Assembly (NCBI GenBank): GCA_028748945.1
Contig: JAQTOL010000174.1
Location: forward strand, 1-6,854
Length of the DNA stretch: 6,854 nucleotides
Direction: 5' to 3'
Source: Paludibacter sp.
Lineage (GTDB): Bacteria; Bacteroidota; Bacteroidia; Bacteroidales; Paludibacteraceae
In this document: positions 5,847 to 6,854 of the stretch, one piece after another
Layout: each line of letters begins with the position of its first letter
Numbering within the stretch: the first letter of the stretch is position 1
The notes under the pieces: model-generated
Told to the model about the DNA's origin: nothing
What the model saw: only the letters and a program-made list of their open reading frames with translations
Databases searched by the model: none
Translations under genes and position numbers: made by a program

Positions 5847-6854
5847 TCATTTAACATACAAATCATGCAATTCACGCGCTTTTCGGATACATCTCGGATT
5901 AGATGCATCGATTAATCTTGGATCTATTTTGGGAACACGAATCAAAGTTCCTTTAGGTATATCATCCGGATTGGGAATATGTTTTTCATTTGCTTCATAA
6001 ATATATACCCAAAAATCTTTGTTGCCGTAATACTTTTTTGAAATAAGTGTCAGTCGACTGCCTCTTTTGATGCGTACCGTGGCAATAAATTCAGGATAAA
6101 TTCGTGGTGTATCAAATAAAATTTGCAGACTATCAACCGGTTTTTCCACATTAAGGGAGTCGGAATCCATTGAATCTTTTGGAATAACAACAGTCTCAAT
6201 ATAAGAAGCTGGTTTAGGATTAACAGTAAACCAGGATACAACCTTATCTTTAATATCCGATACAGAGTGTATACAAGTTACTACTGTGGAATTTGTCCAC
6301 TTGTTTACAGGTGGATAAAATAAATAAAGTCCGGCATTAATAAGTATAATTACAATTACAACAGCAAGTATCCAAAACCAATTGTTCCTTTTTTTTCCGG
6401 GCTGCTTATGATTCTTTTTCGCAATGGGTGCATAATCAAAACCGGATGCTGACACTGTCTTCGATACAGGTTCAGGTTTTGGCTCGGGTTTTGGCACACT
6501 TATCGTTTCTGCTTTCGGCTGCTCCCGGATAACCGTTTCCTTTTCTGTTATAAATTCAACGTGTTCAATACCTTTGGCAATTGGTGGTATATCTTCTTTT
6601 ACGGGTTCTTTTACAACTACTGGCCTTATAGCCTGTATTTCAGAAATAAGATTCTTAATTTCAGAAGCCTGCTCATCAAAAACACGAAAGGGATCCAGAG
6701 GAACATCCGATTTTTCTTCATCTGCAATTTCAGGCAAACCAGCATCTAAATCCACCGGTTGTAAATGAGCATAAGGTTCGTTGACCATATCTTTCAACAA
6801 GACATCCGGGATAAAATTCACCTTATAATATCCTGCCAGTATGATTTCCTCACC
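5847..6854 (-). CDS. HU/IHF-like DNA-binding domain fused to TM and periplasmic LysM domain, 5' end beyond window
   Basis: The reading frame is open to the right edge, showing 335 residues and ending in TGA; a GTG at 6821 falls inside the conserved domain and is not the start. Numbering from the edge, residues 1-38 are the end of an HU/IHF-like domain (GYYKVNFIPDVLLKDMVNEP, then YAHLQPVDLD), which resembles the 'VxFxPdxxLKxxVNxPfaHFexVxL' end of Bacteroidetes HU-like proteins. Residues about 39-145 are an acidic then Pro/Lys/Glu-rich linker (PKPEPKPEPVSK). KKNHKQPGKKRNN precedes one TM helix at about 158-180, so the N-terminus is cytoplasmic and the rest periplasmic. A LysM domain lies at about 257-309 (RGSRLTLISKKYYGN, then YIYEANEKHIPNPDDIPKG, then LIRVP), which binds peptidoglycan glycans. 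Two periplasmic cysteines (194, 322) could form a disulfide. The domain set suggests a nucleoid-to-wall tether; no function is proven. It belongs to a separate transcript from moxR. Confidence 0.85.
   Translation of the reverse strand, partial: GEEIILAGYYKVNFIPDVLLKDMVNEPYAHLQPVDLDAGLPEIADEEKSDVPLDPFRVFDEQASEIKNLISEIQAIRPVVVKEPVKEDIPPIAKGIEHVEFITEKETVIREQPKAETISVPKPEPKPEPVSKTVSASGFDYAPIAKKNHKQPGKKRNNWFWILAVVIVIILINAGLYLFYPPVNKWTNSTVVTCIHSVSDIKDKVVSWFTVNPKPASYIETVVIPKDSMDSDSLNVEKPVDSLQILFDTPRIYPEFIATVRIKRGSRLTLISKKYYGNKDFWVYIYEANEKHIPNPDDIPKGTLIRVPKIDPRLIDASNPRCIRKARELHDLYVK

Noticed and set aside
6050..6241. 63-codon open frame on the minus strand
   Set aside because: It overlaps the LysM-encoding frame in another phase, has low-complexity Leu-rich content and no recognisable domain.
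5847..6821. GTG at 6821 as the start of the HU-like/LysM gene
   Set aside because: The same frame continues upstream to the window edge with GEEIILAGYYK, and the GTG lies inside the conserved end of the HU-like domain, so the gene is truncated by the window and does not begin there.

Overview
The window looks like chromosomal DNA from an AT-rich member of the Bacteroidetes, most likely the order Bacteroidales. The evidence is the gene order moxR, DUF58, DUF4381-like, batA, batB, batC; a TAnnTTTG-type -7 promoter element upstream of moxR; genes separated by 48-83 bp gaps with weak or no Shine-Dalgarno sequences; and a neighbouring HU-like/LysM fusion protein of a kind I associate with this group. 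I cannot name the species.

All genes are on the minus strand, so the window reads from right to left. At the right edge is a 5'-truncated gene (5847-6854). It encodes the end of an HU/IHF-like DNA-binding domain, a charged Pro/Lys/Glu-rich linker, one membrane helix and a periplasmic LysM domain. A strong hairpin with a T tract (5765-5802) ends that transcript. A probable promoter (5640-5647) then starts the Bat (Bacteroides aerotolerance) operon: moxR (AAA+ ATPase), a cytoplasmic DUF58/VWA-like protein, a signal peptide-TM protein with a DUF4381-like cytoplasmic tail, batA and batB (membrane-anchored VWA proteins), and batC (secreted TPR protein, cut off by the left edge). batD and batE would be expected further left but are not visible.

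The genes suggest one envelope machine. MoxR and DUF58 are cytoplasmic. BatA, BatB and BatC are predicted on the periplasmic side by the positive-inside rule and a signal peptide. The third gene product spans the membrane with a domain on each side and could couple the two compartments. This is a known but mechanistically poorly understood system, not a new one.

The less ordinary observations are the nucleoid-to-cell-wall architecture of the right-hand gene, an 18-bp palindrome between perfect 9-bp direct repeats in the moxR-DUF58 gap (like a tiny inserted element), and a perfect E. coli-style TTGACA-N16-TATAAT sequence upstream of batC. There are no gene-free stretches over 300 bases and no tRNA, rRNA, CRISPR or transposase gene.
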